In this document: positions 1 to 8,413 of the stretch, piece after piece | Numbering within the stretch: the stretch's first letter is position 1 | Layout: the number at the start of each line of letters is the position of its first letter | Assembly: GCF_900116205.1 (NCBI RefSeq) | Contig: NZ_FOZS01000001.1 | Location: forward strand, 496,001 to 560,000 | Source of the DNA: Halostagnicola kamekurae | GTDB lineage: Archaea; Halobacteriota; Halobacteria; Halobacteriales; Natrialbaceae | Direction: 5' to 3' | DNA length: 64,000 nucleotides | Program-made: the position numbers and the translations under genes | Notes under the pieces: model-generated | Seen by the model: the letters and a program-made list of their open reading frames with translations, nothing else | Databases searched by the model: none | Told to the model about the DNA's origin: nothing

Positions 1-2
1 AC

Positions 3-1031
3 GTCGTTGAGAGTCTGGTTACCGGAATCGACTCCGTCCGGTTTCGCATTCTCGCCTCACAGCCCCGCGGACGCCCCAGCGTCGACGAGGTCGACGGAAC
101 GACGGTCGTCCGGGCCGGGAGTCTTGGCGCCGTCGCGTCGACGCCGATCAGCCCGACGTTTCCGTATCTGCTACGGAAACAACTCGAGTGGGCTGACGTC
201 GTTCACTACCACCTGCCGTTTCCGCTCGGTCCAGTCAGTCACCTGCTCAATCGAGCGGCCGTTCCGGTCGTCGTGACGTTTCACGACGACATCATCGACA
301 AGGAGCCGTTCGTCTATCCGTACAACCGGGTGCTCGATCGGTTCCTCCGCGGGGTCGATACTATCATCGTCTCCTCGCCGAACATGCGAGACGAGTGCGC
401 TCGCATTTCGAAATTCTCGGCGAAAACGACGGTGATCCCGCTCGGGATCGACGTCGACGAGACGTCGGTCGAGCCCCGGACCCGCGAGGGAACGAGGCTC
501 CTGTTCGTCGGTCGACTGGTGGAGTTCAAGGGCGTCGAATACCTCATCTCTGCGATGCGGAACCTCGACGCGTCGCTTTCGATCGTCGGAAAAGGTCCCG
601 CTCGAGAGAGTCTCGAGCGACACGCCGAGGCAGAAGGCGTCTCGCAGAAAGTGACGTTCGAGGGCTTCGTCTCAGACGAGCGATTGGAGCAGTTGTACCG
701 CGACGCGGACGTCTTCGTCCTGCCGTCGGCGGGCGAAAACGAATCGTTCGGCATCGTCCAACTCGAGGCGATGAGCCACGGACTGCCGGTCATCAACACG
801 GCGCTTCCGACCGGCGTCCCCTTCGTGAGCGTCGACGGGGAGACCGGCCTCACCGTCGACCCGGGCGAACCAGACCAGATCGCCGACGCCGCCAGAACGC
901 TGTTCGAAGACGACAATCGGTATCGTCGCTATTCGGCCAACGCACAGCGTCGCGTTATCTCGAAGTTCGACGAGCAGGAGATGCTCGAGCAAACCGCCGA
1001 CGTCTATCGAGACGTGCTAGAGCGCGCGTGA
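3..1031 (+). CDS. GT4 family glycosyltransferase (5' end outside window)
   Basis: Retaining glycosyltransferase of the GT4/GT-B type, transferring a sugar from a nucleotide donor during surface glycan or exopolysaccharide assembly at the inner face of the membrane. The frame is open from base 3, so the gene begins upstream; an ATG at 273 is internal because good GT4 sequence (a V-V-H-Y-H-L-P-F stretch, then TFHDD) precedes it. The C-terminal Rossmann half shows LLFVGRLVEFKGVEYL and the donor-site E-x7-E pattern in NESFGIVQLEA. It lies 94 bases upstream of a co-directional membrane protein gene, with two more GT4 genes nearby, so a glycan cluster is likely. The acceptor and sugar cannot be read from sequence. 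Confidence 0.9.
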   Translation, partial: VVESLVTGIDSVRFRILASQPRGRPSVDEVDGTTVVRAGSLGAVASTPISPTFPYLLRKQLEWADVVHYHLPFPLGPVSHLLNRAAVPVVVTFHDDIIDKEPFVYPYNRVLDRFLRGVDTIIVSSPNMRDECARISKFSAKTTVIPLGIDVDETSVEPRTREGTRLLFVGRLVEFKGVEYLISAMRNLDASLSIVGKGPARESLERHAEAEGVSQKVTFEGFVSDERLEQLYRDADVFVLPSAGENESFGIVQLEAMSHGLPVINTALPTGVPFVSVDGETGLTVDPGEPDQIADAARTLFEDDNRYRRYSANAQRRVISKFDEQEMLEQTADVYRDVLERA

Positions 1032-1125
1032 ATCCGGACCGACCACTCGTCTCGAGCGCCCCTCGCTGGTCCTCCTGCCGGGATTCCCCGAGTTATTATA
1101 CGCCACTCACGTAGACACGCCCCGA

Positions 1126-2358
1126 ATGGGAGTGCTGGCGACCGTCGTCGTGGCGTGTCTGTTCGCGCTGGTTAGCCGACACCGTTCGCGGGTCTATCGA
1201 TACGCCGGCGGCGTCGCGCTCGCGGGGCACGTTTTCGTCGCCGTCGCCGTCGTTCCCCGGCTTCCCTACCAGTGGGACGTTCCGCTCTTTCACGAGAACG
1301 CGATGCGAATACTCGCCGGCGGCGAGACGGCGCCGCTGTCGGTCCTCGACGCCTTCGGGACGGTTCAGGCGCTCGTATACGCGCTCTTCGGCGCCGATCC
1401 GACGACGCTCGCGATCGTCAACGGACTGTTCGCGGTGCTCATCCCGCTCCCCGCGTGCTATCTCGCCGATCGGCTCTACGGGTCGCTCGAGTCGACTGAC
1501 GGCCTCCTGCTCGCCTTGCTTTTTCTCCCCGCCCCGTTCGTGTTCAACAGCCTCCCCATGCGCGACGCGCTGTCGACGCTGCTCGCGCTGGCGCTGATCG
1601 CGCTCGTCGTTCGGGTTCTCGTCGACGGCCGGTACTGGTCGGCGCCCGCTCTGCCGCCGCTCTGGGGGATGTTGTTCCTGCTTCGGGAGGAACTCGCCCT
1701 GCTCATCCTCCTAGGGGCCGCCGGGTCGATTCTCGTCGCGGTGGCCACGGAACTCACCGGTGGACGACTCTCGCTCGCGTCGCTCTCGCTGGTCGCGACC
1801 CCGATCGGCCTCGCCGGATTCGCGTTGTTCTCCCGGCTGTTCCCGGTCGACATCCTCAACGCTCGACTGCAGTACCGGTCTGTGGGCGGGGCGGCCTACC
1901 TCGAGCCCATGCACTACGAGTCGTGGTTCGACGTGGTTCTCGCCGCGCCGGTCCGCGCGATCTACTTCCAGTTCGCGCCGTTTCCGCTCCACGTCGATTC
2001 GCTGTTCGATCTGCTCGCGGCCCTCTCGCTCCCGATTTTGATCGTCCTCGTCACGACATCCTTCCTGTCGTTGCGCGCCGCCGAGACGGATCCGGTCGTC
2101 GAGATCTCCCTGCTGATCTTCTATTTCGGCGGGATACTCGGCTACGGGCTGATCGACTCGAACTTCGGAACGACGATTCGCCACCGGATCCTGTTCGTGT
2201 TCCTGCTCGGCGTGTTCAGCGCGCCGGTGTTCGAGTCGTGGCTCCGGTCAGTCCGCCGGCGGGTCGACGACGCGCGTGGCGAGCAGCGACAGTCCGACGA
2301 AAAGGAGCAGGAAACTGAGGAACTTGACGCCGGCACCGAGGTCGGTCGCGAACACTGA
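1126..2358 (+). CDS. Polytopic membrane protein, GT-C-like
   Basis: About 410 residues with roughly ten hydrophobic segments and few charged loops. The layout (an early extracytoplasmic loop with Asp/His, the segment NSLPMRDALSTLLALA, and a late TIRHRILFVFLLG segment) is reminiscent of GT-C glycosyltransferases or polysaccharide polymerases that use polyprenyl-phosphate sugars. That is an inference from shape and neighbours; no diagnostic motif was found. The last 35 residues are hydrophilic and acidic, and the 3' end overlaps the convergent gene at 2248-2511 by 111 bases. It probably follows the upstream GT4 gene in one transcript. Confidence 0.75.
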   Translation: MGVLATVVVACLFALVSRHRSRVYRYAGGVALAGHVFVAVAVVPRLPYQWDVPLFHENAMRILAGGETAPLSVLDAFGTVQALVYALFGADPTTLAIVNGLFAVLIPLPACYLADRLYGSLESTDGLLLALLFLPAPFVFNSLPMRDALSTLLALALIALVVRVLVDGRYWSAPALPPLWGMLFLLREELALLILLGAAGSILVAVATELTGGRLSLASLSLVATPIGLAGFALFSRLFPVDILNARLQYRSVGGAAYLEPMHYESWFDVVLAAPVRAIYFQFAPFPLHVDSLFDLLAALSLPILIVLVTTSFLSLRAAETDPVVEISLLIFYFGGILGYGLIDSNFGTTIRHRILFVFLLGVFSAPVFESWLRSVRRRVDDARGEQRQSDEKEQETEELDAGTEVGREH

Positions 2359-2511
2359 GACGACGCTCGCGAGCGCGAACGCGCTGACGAGTCCGGCCTG
2401 TACCCGCTCCCGGCCGAGCATCGACAGGACAACGCTGTTTGCCGCCCACCGCCGGACCGTCCGCAGCATCCGATACGTTTTCGACTCCGAAACGAACTCG
2501 AGAACTCCCAT
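2248..2511 (-). CDS. Small membrane protein, 87 aa
   Basis: Predicted 87-residue protein beginning MGVLEFVSESKTYRML. A basic amphipathic stretch (RTVRRW, GRERVQ) is followed by two transmembrane helices (about residues 35-55 and 58-78) and a short charged tail. A longer open frame runs upstream to 2667, but those residues are low-complexity and lack coding character, so the ATG at 2511 is preferred. Its 3' part overlaps the convergent gene ending at 2358 tail-to-tail. Function unknown; the setting suggests a part in glycan synthesis or export. Confidence 0.6.
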   Translation of the reverse strand: MGVLEFVSESKTYRMLRTVRRWAANSVVLSMLGRERVQAGLVSAFALASVVSVFATDLGAGVKFLSFLLLFVGLSLLATRVVDPPAD

Positions 2512-2612
2512 ACCCTTCGTGTCCGGAACCAGGGGCGACGGCCACATAAACACCGCCGATGAGCCGCGACGAGTCGGATCGATTGCTCCGCGCGACGAAC
2601 CGAAAACCGGTT

Positions 2613-3833
2613 TCAGGCGCTGATCCGTTCGAACAGCCGCTCGACCCGGTCGGTGACAGCTTCCCACGTGTAGCCCGACTCGAGGACGTACGAGCGGGAC
2701 GCCTCGCCCGCCGCCGCTCGCTCGGAGGGCGGTACCCGCGCCCAGGCGCTCATCAGGGCCGCCATTCGGTCCGCGTCGCCGGGCGGAACGAGCAACGACT
2801 CCGGAACCGCTGGCTCATCCTCGAGGTCCTCCAGTATCTCCGGCGTCGCGCCGGCGGTCGTCCCGATCGCGGGCGTTCCAGCGGACAGCGCCTCGAGCGT
2901 CGCGAGCCCGAACCCCTCGAGCTCGAGCGTCGGGAGGACGAACGCGTCCGCCGCGGCGTAGGCGGCCGCGAGCCGGTCGTCGGGGACGTATCCCAGAAAC
3001 GTCACGGCCGAGTCGATGCCGCGGTCGACAGCGCGCGACTCTAACTCGCTTCGAAGCGGGCCGGAGCCGCCGATGTAGAGGTGGGTGTCGCCGTTCTCCC
3101 GGTGGACCTCGGCGAACGCGTCGAGCAGCGTCTCGAGGCCCATCCGCGGCGTGAGCCGGCGGATGGTGAGAAAGTTGCAGGCGTCCGGGTCGAAGTGGTC
3201 GGTCTCGGACGCCGCTTGGTCGACGCGGTCGACGTCGGATCCCGCTCGCGGAGCGAATCGATCGACGTCGACGCCGCCGGGGATCACGGTGCTCGAGCGT
3301 ACCCGCGGGTGAAAGTCGGCGAGGCGCTTTCGCATGAACTCGCTCAGGACGATCACCGTCTCGCAGTTGCCCATCACGCGGCCTTCGATCCGCTGGCGGA
3401 ACTTGCGGTTGAGCCGATGCCACGGGGCTTCCCACGCGCTCGTCGCGTCCGTCCGCTCTCGGTACTCCACCGCCCAGAGACCGTGGAGGGTGTACGTTCG
3501 CGGGATTCGGTCCGGAAGCGCCCGGTCCACGCCGAACGAGCTCAGCGCGCCGTGGAAACTCGCCAGATCGATCGGCTTGGCCGAGTCGATGGAGGCGACG
3601 CATCGATCGATCGTTCGAAGCGTCATCGGGAGTCGCGGAATCGATGCGTCGTAGCGCCACACGTCCATTCCCGCGACCCGTTCCCGAACCGGTGCGCTAT
3701 CTCGCCGTCTGGTGACGACCGAGACGTCGTGGCCTCGCTCGACCAGCCGTCGACCGACCTCGTAGTTGTACCGCCCGGAGCCGGTGGCGCTCGGTTCCGG
3801 GAAGAGGTTGTTCGTCGCGAGCAGCACGTGCAT
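2613..3833 (-). CDS. GT4 family glycosyltransferase
   Basis: About 406 residues, the usual GT4 length. The N-terminal acceptor-side Rossmann domain starts MHVLLATNNLFPEPSATGSG, with the glycine-rich loop expected of GT4 enzymes; this is why the ATG at 3833 is chosen over a longer frame reaching 4097. The C-terminal half has VIPGGVDVDRF and FLGYVPDDRLAAAY, and the donor-site E-x7-E motif in ELEGFGLATLEALSAG. The gene is divergent from the sulfatase-like gene at 3996. Specific sugar unknown. Confidence 0.9.
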   Translation of the reverse strand: MHVLLATNNLFPEPSATGSGRYNYEVGRRLVERGHDVSVVTRRRDSAPVRERVAGMDVWRYDASIPRLPMTLRTIDRCVASIDSAKPIDLASFHGALSSFGVDRALPDRIPRTYTLHGLWAVEYRERTDATSAWEAPWHRLNRKFRQRIEGRVMGNCETVIVLSEFMRKRLADFHPRVRSSTVIPGGVDVDRFAPRAGSDVDRVDQAASETDHFDPDACNFLTIRRLTPRMGLETLLDAFAEVHRENGDTHLYIGGSGPLRSELESRAVDRGIDSAVTFLGYVPDDRLAAAYAAADAFVLPTLELEGFGLATLEALSAGTPAIGTTAGATPEILEDLEDEPAVPESLLVPPGDADRMAALMSAWARVPPSERAAAGEASRSYVLESGYTWEAVTDRVERLFERISA

Positions 3834-3934
3834 AGGTCGGTGTTTCGGGTGGGCCCCGTAATCGTTTCCGTTCCGACGGGGCCCGTCCCGCGCTGGGGCC
3901 GCGAGTGTAACCGAATCGCGCGGGCGCAAGCGGC

Positions 3935-3970
3935 GCACCGAAACACAGATCGGCACCGAAACACAGATCA
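3935..3970. repeat. Tandem 18-bp direct repeat in divergent promoter region
   Basis: Two adjacent copies of GCACCGAAACACAGATC plus one variable base (3935-3952 and 3953-3970), 17 of 18 identical. They end 25 bases before the sulfatase-like start at 3996, in the intergenic region shared with the leftward GT4 gene. This could be a duplicated regulatory site or simple slippage. Confidence 0.85.
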
Positions 3971-3995
3971 CGGTTCCACACACGATACAGACCAA

Positions 3996-4922
3996 ATGAA
4001 GGCACGTTCCAGGATTCGTCGAGCGATCGACGCTCCGATTCTGTTTCTCAGGCACGCGAATCGCCTGTCCCATCGGCGGTTCGGCCTCCACGAGCACAAC
4101 CCCGAGGGGATCGATCCGTTCGCGGCGGACTGGGACACGCTGGCGATCCTCGACGCCTGCCGGTATGACATGTTCGCGCGCAGGTCGCAGTTGCCCGGCC
4201 GACTCGAGCGCCGCCGATCAAAGGCGTCCGCGACGGTCGAGTTTCTGCGGGCGAACGTCGACGGGCGGGACCTCCGCGACACCGTATACGTGACGGCGAA
4301 CCCGCAACTGTACTGGAACCGCGAGTCGATAGACGCCAGGTTCCACGACGTAATCAATATCTGGCGGGACGACGGCTGGAACGACGAGCACGGGACGGTC
4401 CTCCCGGAGACGGTCACGGAGCGCGCGCTCAGAGCCACAGAGCGGTACCCGCACAAGCGCATCGTCGTCCACTACATGCAACCGCACTACCCGTTTATCG
4501 GCTCGCAGACGGAGTTCGACAAGGACCACCTCGAGACGGCCGAGTGGACCGGCGAAAACGTCTGGAACCAGTTGCTTCAGGGCACGCTCGAGGTCGATCG
4601 CGAGGAGATCTGGCGGATCTACGAGGAGAACCTGACTCGCGCCCTGCCACACGTCGAGACGCTCGTGACCGAACTCGAGGGGAAAACGGTCGTCACGGCC
4701 GACCACGGGAACATGGTCGGCGAGCGGGCGTCCCCGATCCCGATCCGGGAGTGGGGCCATCCGCGCGGGATCTACACTCCGGAGCTAGTCGACGTTCCGT
4801 GGCTCGTCCACGAGAACGGGCCTCGACGTGAGGTTCGCGCGGACGATCCGACCGACCGGGATCGCGGCGCGACCGACGATGTGGTCGTCGACCGGCTCCG
4901 CGGTCTCGGATACGCCGAGTGA
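3996..4922 (+). CDS. Sulfatase-like protein of the alkaline phosphatase superfamily
   Basis: About 308 residues. The N-terminal LAILDACRYDMF resembles the first metal-binding Asp plus nucleophile region of haloarchaeal sulfatase/phosphoglycerol-transferase-like proteins. VVTADHGNMVGE supplies the distal Asp-His metal pair, with a further His in REWGHP. Proteins of this type occur widely in haloarchaeal glycan clusters, where they may modify or trim sugars; the substrate here is unknown. The ATG at 3996 is chosen because upstream in-frame sequence is antisense to the neighbouring GT4 gene. There is no signal peptide, so a cytoplasmic role is possible. The stop overlaps a GTG at 4919 in the next gene's frame. 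Confidence 0.8.
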   Translation: MKARSRIRRAIDAPILFLRHANRLSHRRFGLHEHNPEGIDPFAADWDTLAILDACRYDMFARRSQLPGRLERRRSKASATVEFLRANVDGRDLRDTVYVTANPQLYWNRESIDARFHDVINIWRDDGWNDEHGTVLPETVTERALRATERYPHKRIVVHYMQPHYPFIGSQTEFDKDHLETAEWTGENVWNQLLQGTLEVDREEIWRIYEENLTRALPHVETLVTELEGKTVVTADHGNMVGERASPIPIREWGHPRGIYTPELVDVPWLVHENGPRREVRADDPTDRDRGATDDVVVDRLRGLGYAE

Positions 4923-5044
4923 CGGCGACTCGAGCGAGTGAAACCGATAGAGCAAAGCGGCTCCTGTCGTCAGTTGCCGACGACGACTCGGCCGGACCAT
5001 CGGCTTCCGGTCGCCAGTTGCCGACGAGACGGGACGAGATACGC

Positions 5045-6265
5045 ATGGAAATCGGATTTATCCACCCGAGCTATCCGCAGGGAGAGGGGACGGGAGCGGT
5101 CCAGAGCGCCTCCCGCATCGTCTCCGAGTTAGCGACTCGAGGACACGACGTGACCGTCTACTGTCGGGAATCGCCGCCCGAGACGGGGCGCGATCACCCG
5201 GACCTGTCGATTCGATCCCTCGAGCGCTCGGGCTATCCGTACCACACGGGCCTCCAACTGGATCGAGCGCTCCGGGACCGACGCGCGGAGTTCGAGGCGT
5301 ACGACGTCGTCCACAGCTACGTCATGAACGCGCTCCCGGCGCTGGGAGAGATCGCCGCGGAGACGTCGGCGGCCACCGTCGTGACGTTAAACGCCTACGG
5401 CGGAATCTGCGCGAAGAACGACCTCCGCTACATGGACCGGGAGCCCTGTACCGGAAACGGGCTCGCGAAGTGTGCGACCTGCTCGATCGCGACCAGCGGC
5501 GGCCACGACGAGGACGGCATGCTCTACCGATCGGCGAGCCGACTCGGCTACCTCAAGCTGGTTCGAGACGGCGAGCGAAACGCCGATCGAATCGACGCCT
5601 ACCACGCCCTGTCGCCACACATACGGGAGACGTACGCCGACTTCGGCTTCCCGCGGGATCGACTCGAGGTGATCCCGAACATTCTCGACGACCGGTTTTC
5701 CCGGCCCCACGAGAGCGACTTCGACGAGCCCTACGAACTACTGTACGTCGGCTCGCTCGATAGCCATAAGGGAGTCGAGCGATTGATTCCGATCCTTGCA
5801 GCGTTGTGCCGGCGCTCGTCCGCGCGGTTTCGCCTGACCGTCGTCGGCGACGGCGGGCTCCGGTCCGATCTGGAACGACAGGTGGCGGCGAACGGGCTCG
5901 AAGACGCCGTCTCAATCACTGGCTGGCTCCCGAACGAGGACCTGCCGAGCGTGTTCGCCGCCCACGACATGTTCCTGTACCCCGGCCAGTGGGACGAGCC
6001 GTTCGGGCGGGTGTTCCTCGAGGCGCTGGCGACCGGGACGCCGGTCGTCGCCAGCGATGTCGGGAGCGTCGAATCGATCGTCGCCGACGGCGGGCGAACC
6101 ACCGACGGAACCGTCGACGGGTTCGTCGAAACCGTTCTAAAACTCCTCGCGGCCGACGAACTGGAGTCGATCTCGGCCGCCGCGAAACGGCGGGCCGAAG
6201 CGTATCGAGCCGACGTCGTCGTCCCGCAACTCGTCGAACTGTACGAACGGGCGCTCTCGCGGTGA
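5045..6265 (+). CDS. GT4 family glycosyltransferase with cysteine-rich insert
   Basis: About 406 residues. MEIGFIHPSYPQGEGTGAVQ is a clean GT4 N-terminus with the Gly-rich acceptor loop; a GTG at 4919 would add 42 low-complexity residues and is rejected. The C-terminal half has ELLYVGSLDSHKGVERLI and the donor motif DEPFGRVFLEALATG. A segment around residues 118-148 has several cysteines (GGICAKN, EPCTGNG, CATCSI), suggesting a zinc or disulfide-stabilised loop seen in only some GT4 enzymes. It is the last gene of the glycan cluster before the iron-regulated region. Confidence 0.88.
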   Translation: MEIGFIHPSYPQGEGTGAVQSASRIVSELATRGHDVTVYCRESPPETGRDHPDLSIRSLERSGYPYHTGLQLDRALRDRRAEFEAYDVVHSYVMNALPALGEIAAETSAATVVTLNAYGGICAKNDLRYMDREPCTGNGLAKCATCSIATSGGHDEDGMLYRSASRLGYLKLVRDGERNADRIDAYHALSPHIRETYADFGFPRDRLEVIPNILDDRFSRPHESDFDEPYELLYVGSLDSHKGVERLIPILAALCRRSSARFRLTVVGDGGLRSDLERQVAANGLEDAVSITGWLPNEDLPSVFAAHDMFLYPGQWDEPFGRVFLEALATGTPVVASDVGSVESIVADGGRTTDGTVDGFVETVLKLLAADELESISAAAKRRAEAYRADVVVPQLVELYERALSR

Positions 6266-6327
6266 AACGAAACGACCAAGGCTCGGTGGTTCTGGTCAGC
6301 ACCGCCACGAATTCGGCACGGATTTTG

Positions 6328-6373
6328 TTTTGGTTGGCCTAAAAATCGCAATCGTTTTGAGGATGGCCTAAAA
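6328..6373 (+). promoter_or_regulatory. Two putative iron-responsive (DtxR-like) operators
   Basis: Imperfect inverted repeats TTTTGG-TTGG-CCTAAAA (6328-6344) and TTTTGAGG-ATGG-CCTAAAA (6355-6373), about 28 bp centre to centre, lie upstream of the siderophore-type operon starting at 6461. The same architecture recurs at 14373-14389 before the iron ABC transporter. The half-site CCTAAAA/TTTTAGG resembles DtxR/SirR/Idr-family operators. That they are iron-responsive is inferred from this resemblance and from the genes controlled. Confidence 0.65.
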
Positions 6374-6460
6374 TCACATAGTCAAACGGGGCAGGCGTAT
6401 GGAATCTGTAATTCACACGGAACGACACCCAGATCGGGCGGGAAAGCGATCTATTTACGC

Positions 6461-7051
6461 ATGACTGGGCCACGGGAACGTATCAGTTCGGAGTACAGTT
6501 ATTTCACCACCGAAGCGGCTATCGGGAAATCGATCGGCTTCCGGGAGGTGGACATAGAGCGCGATCTGGGACGACTCCACACCTGGTTGAACAGCGAGCA
6601 CGTACTCCCGTACTGGGAGCAAAACGATCCGCTTCCGGTCGTTCGAGACACGATTCGAGAGCGGGCGACCGATCCCAATCAGACGCTCTACATCGGCTAC
6701 CTCGACCACACGCCGATGAGCTACTGGGAGTCCTACTGGGCGGACGAAGATCGGATCGGGGACTACTACGACGCGCGTCCGGCCGACCAGGGCTTTCACC
6801 TGCTCATCGGCCCCGAAGAATACCTCGGGAAGGGGTACGCAACGCCGTTAGTGCGGGCGATGGTCGCGTTCCAGTTCCGTCACGCCGAAACGGATCGTAT
6901 CGTGACGGAACCGGACGTCCGAAACGACCGCGCTATTCGCGTCTTCGAAAAGAGCGGCTTCGACCCCGTCCGCGAGGTCGACCTGCCCGATAAGACGGGT
7001 CTGCTCATGATCTGCGAACGCGATGGGTTCGAAGCGGGGGCAGACCCGTGA
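6461..7051 (+). CDS. Acyl-CoA N-acyltransferase of siderophore type (IucB/AlcB-like)
   Basis: GNAT-fold protein of 196 residues resembling the hydroxylysine acetyltransferase class (IucB/RhbD) that acylates the N-hydroxyamine of lysine, ornithine or a diamine to make a hydroxamate. Visible features: GFREVDIERDLGRLHTWLN (the AlcB-type start), YWEQND, a central PMSYWESYW, and the acetyl-CoA loop EYLGKGYATPLVRA. The stop overlaps the GTG start of the N-monooxygenase by 4 bases, indicating an operon. It is the first gene behind the two putative iron operators. Acyl donor (acetyl or other) unknown. Confidence 0.85.
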   Translation: MTGPRERISSEYSYFTTEAAIGKSIGFREVDIERDLGRLHTWLNSEHVLPYWEQNDPLPVVRDTIRERATDPNQTLYIGYLDHTPMSYWESYWADEDRIGDYYDARPADQGFHLLIGPEEYLGKGYATPLVRAMVAFQFRHAETDRIVTEPDVRNDRAIRVFEKSGFDPVREVDLPDKTGLLMICERDGFEAGADP

Positions 7052-8412
7052 CCGACGGCTACGACGTCCTCGGAATCGGTGTCGGACCGTTCAATCTGGG
7101 GCTCGCCGCGCTCCTCGAGGACGCCTCGGCCGACCTCGAGGTCTGCTTTCTCGAGCAGGAACCGGAGTTCAACTGGCACGAGGGGATGCTCATCGAGGAG
7201 ACCACGCTCGAAGTCCCGTTCCTCGCGGATCTGGTGACGATGGTGGACCCGTCGAACCCCTACAGCTATCTCAACTACCTCAGCGAACGGAACCGCCTGT
7301 ACGAGTTCTACTTCTACGAGGAGTTTTTCATTCCCCGACGCGAGTACAACGAGTACTGTCGGTGGGTCGCAGATCAACTGCCGACCCTCGAGTTCGATCA
7401 GCGCGTTACCGACGTCAGGGTCGAGGGCGACGCCTTCGCCGTGGAAACGGTCGATCCGACCTCCGGCGAGCGCTCGAGCTACGTCGCCGACGACGTCGTC
7501 ATGGGGATCGGGACGCAGCGACACATCCCCGAGCAGTTCGAGGACCACCTCGGGCGGGACGTGTTCCACTCGGCGTCCTATCTCCACAACCGCGAGCGCT
7601 GTCTCGAGGCGGACTCGATCACGGTCGTCGGCTCCGGCCAGAGCGCCGCGGAGGTGTTTCGCGATCTCCTCGAGCGACAGGCGGACCGCTCGTACAGCCT
7701 CGACTGGCTCACTCGGTCCCGCGGATTCTTCCAGATGACTGACGCCAAGCTGGGTCACATGATCTTCACGCCCGATTACACGGAGTACTTCTACGATCTG
7801 GATCAGGAGACCAAAGACGAACTCCTCGCCGACCAGGGCCTCCTGTACAAGGGCATCGATGAGGCGACGAGCGCGAAGATCTACGACGCGCTGTACCAGC
7901 GTTCTATCGGAGACGACGACCCGGACGTCGGGCTCCTCGCCGCGACGGCGGTCACCGACATCGGACCCGCTCGCGCCGACTCGGACGGCTACCAGTTGAT
8001 CTGCGAACAGTGGCAGGAAGCCGAACAGTTCGTCCACGAGAGCGAGGTGGTCATCCTGGGAACGGGCTACAACCGCACCGACCCGCCGTTTCTCGCGCCC
8101 CTCGAGGATCGGATCCACCGCGATGAGGACGGCCGCCTCGAGATCACGAAAGACTTCCGGCTCGAGACCGACCTGAGTGCCGGCGAGATATTCGTCCAGA
8201 ACGCGGAGTTACACACTCACGGGGTCAACGCCCCCGATCTCGGTCTGGGTCCCTATCGGAACGCGACAATCGTCAACGAGATCGTCGGCGAGGACGTATA
8301 CGACGATACGAGGGCAGACACCTTCCAGAGCTTCACGGTCGACGATTTCGTCGACAGGCGCGGCGCTCGACGGCTCCCGGAAACTCGCTCGCAGATCCCG
8401 ACCGACGATTGA
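7048..8412 (+). CDS. L-lysine/L-ornithine N-monooxygenase (siderophore biosynthesis)
   Basis: Flavin-dependent N-hydroxylating monooxygenase of 454 residues that uses NADPH and O2 to hydroxylate the side-chain amine of lysine or ornithine, the first step to a hydroxamate siderophore. FAD-binding GIGVGPFNLGLA at about residues 8-19, FNWHEGMLIEET, the NADPH-binding VVGSGQSAAEVF near residue 193, and the family C-terminus ELHTHGVNAPDLGLGPYRN near residue 390 are all intact. Overall pattern is nearest to lysine N6-hydroxylase (IucD), but lysine versus ornithine cannot be settled. The start is GTG, translationally coupled to the acyltransferase; the ligase gene follows after one base. Confidence 0.92.
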   Translation: MTDGYDVLGIGVGPFNLGLAALLEDASADLEVCFLEQEPEFNWHEGMLIEETTLEVPFLADLVTMVDPSNPYSYLNYLSERNRLYEFYFYEEFFIPRREYNEYCRWVADQLPTLEFDQRVTDVRVEGDAFAVETVDPTSGERSSYVADDVVMGIGTQRHIPEQFEDHLGRDVFHSASYLHNRERCLEADSITVVGSGQSAAEVFRDLLERQADRSYSLDWLTRSRGFFQMTDAKLGHMIFTPDYTEYFYDLDQETKDELLADQGLLYKGIDEATSAKIYDALYQRSIGDDDPDVGLLAATAVTDIGPARADSDGYQLICEQWQEAEQFVHESEVVILGTGYNRTDPPFLAPLEDRIHRDEDGRLEITKDFRLETDLSAGEIFVQNAELHTHGVNAPDLGLGPYRNATIVNEIVGEDVYDDTRADTFQSFTVDDFVDRRGARRLPETRSQIPTDD

Positions 8413-8413
8413 G

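Noticed and set aside
6880-8118. 412-aa leftward ORF opposite the N-monooxygenase
   Set aside because: Antisense of a well-conserved flavoenzyme; no start signal or domain of its own.
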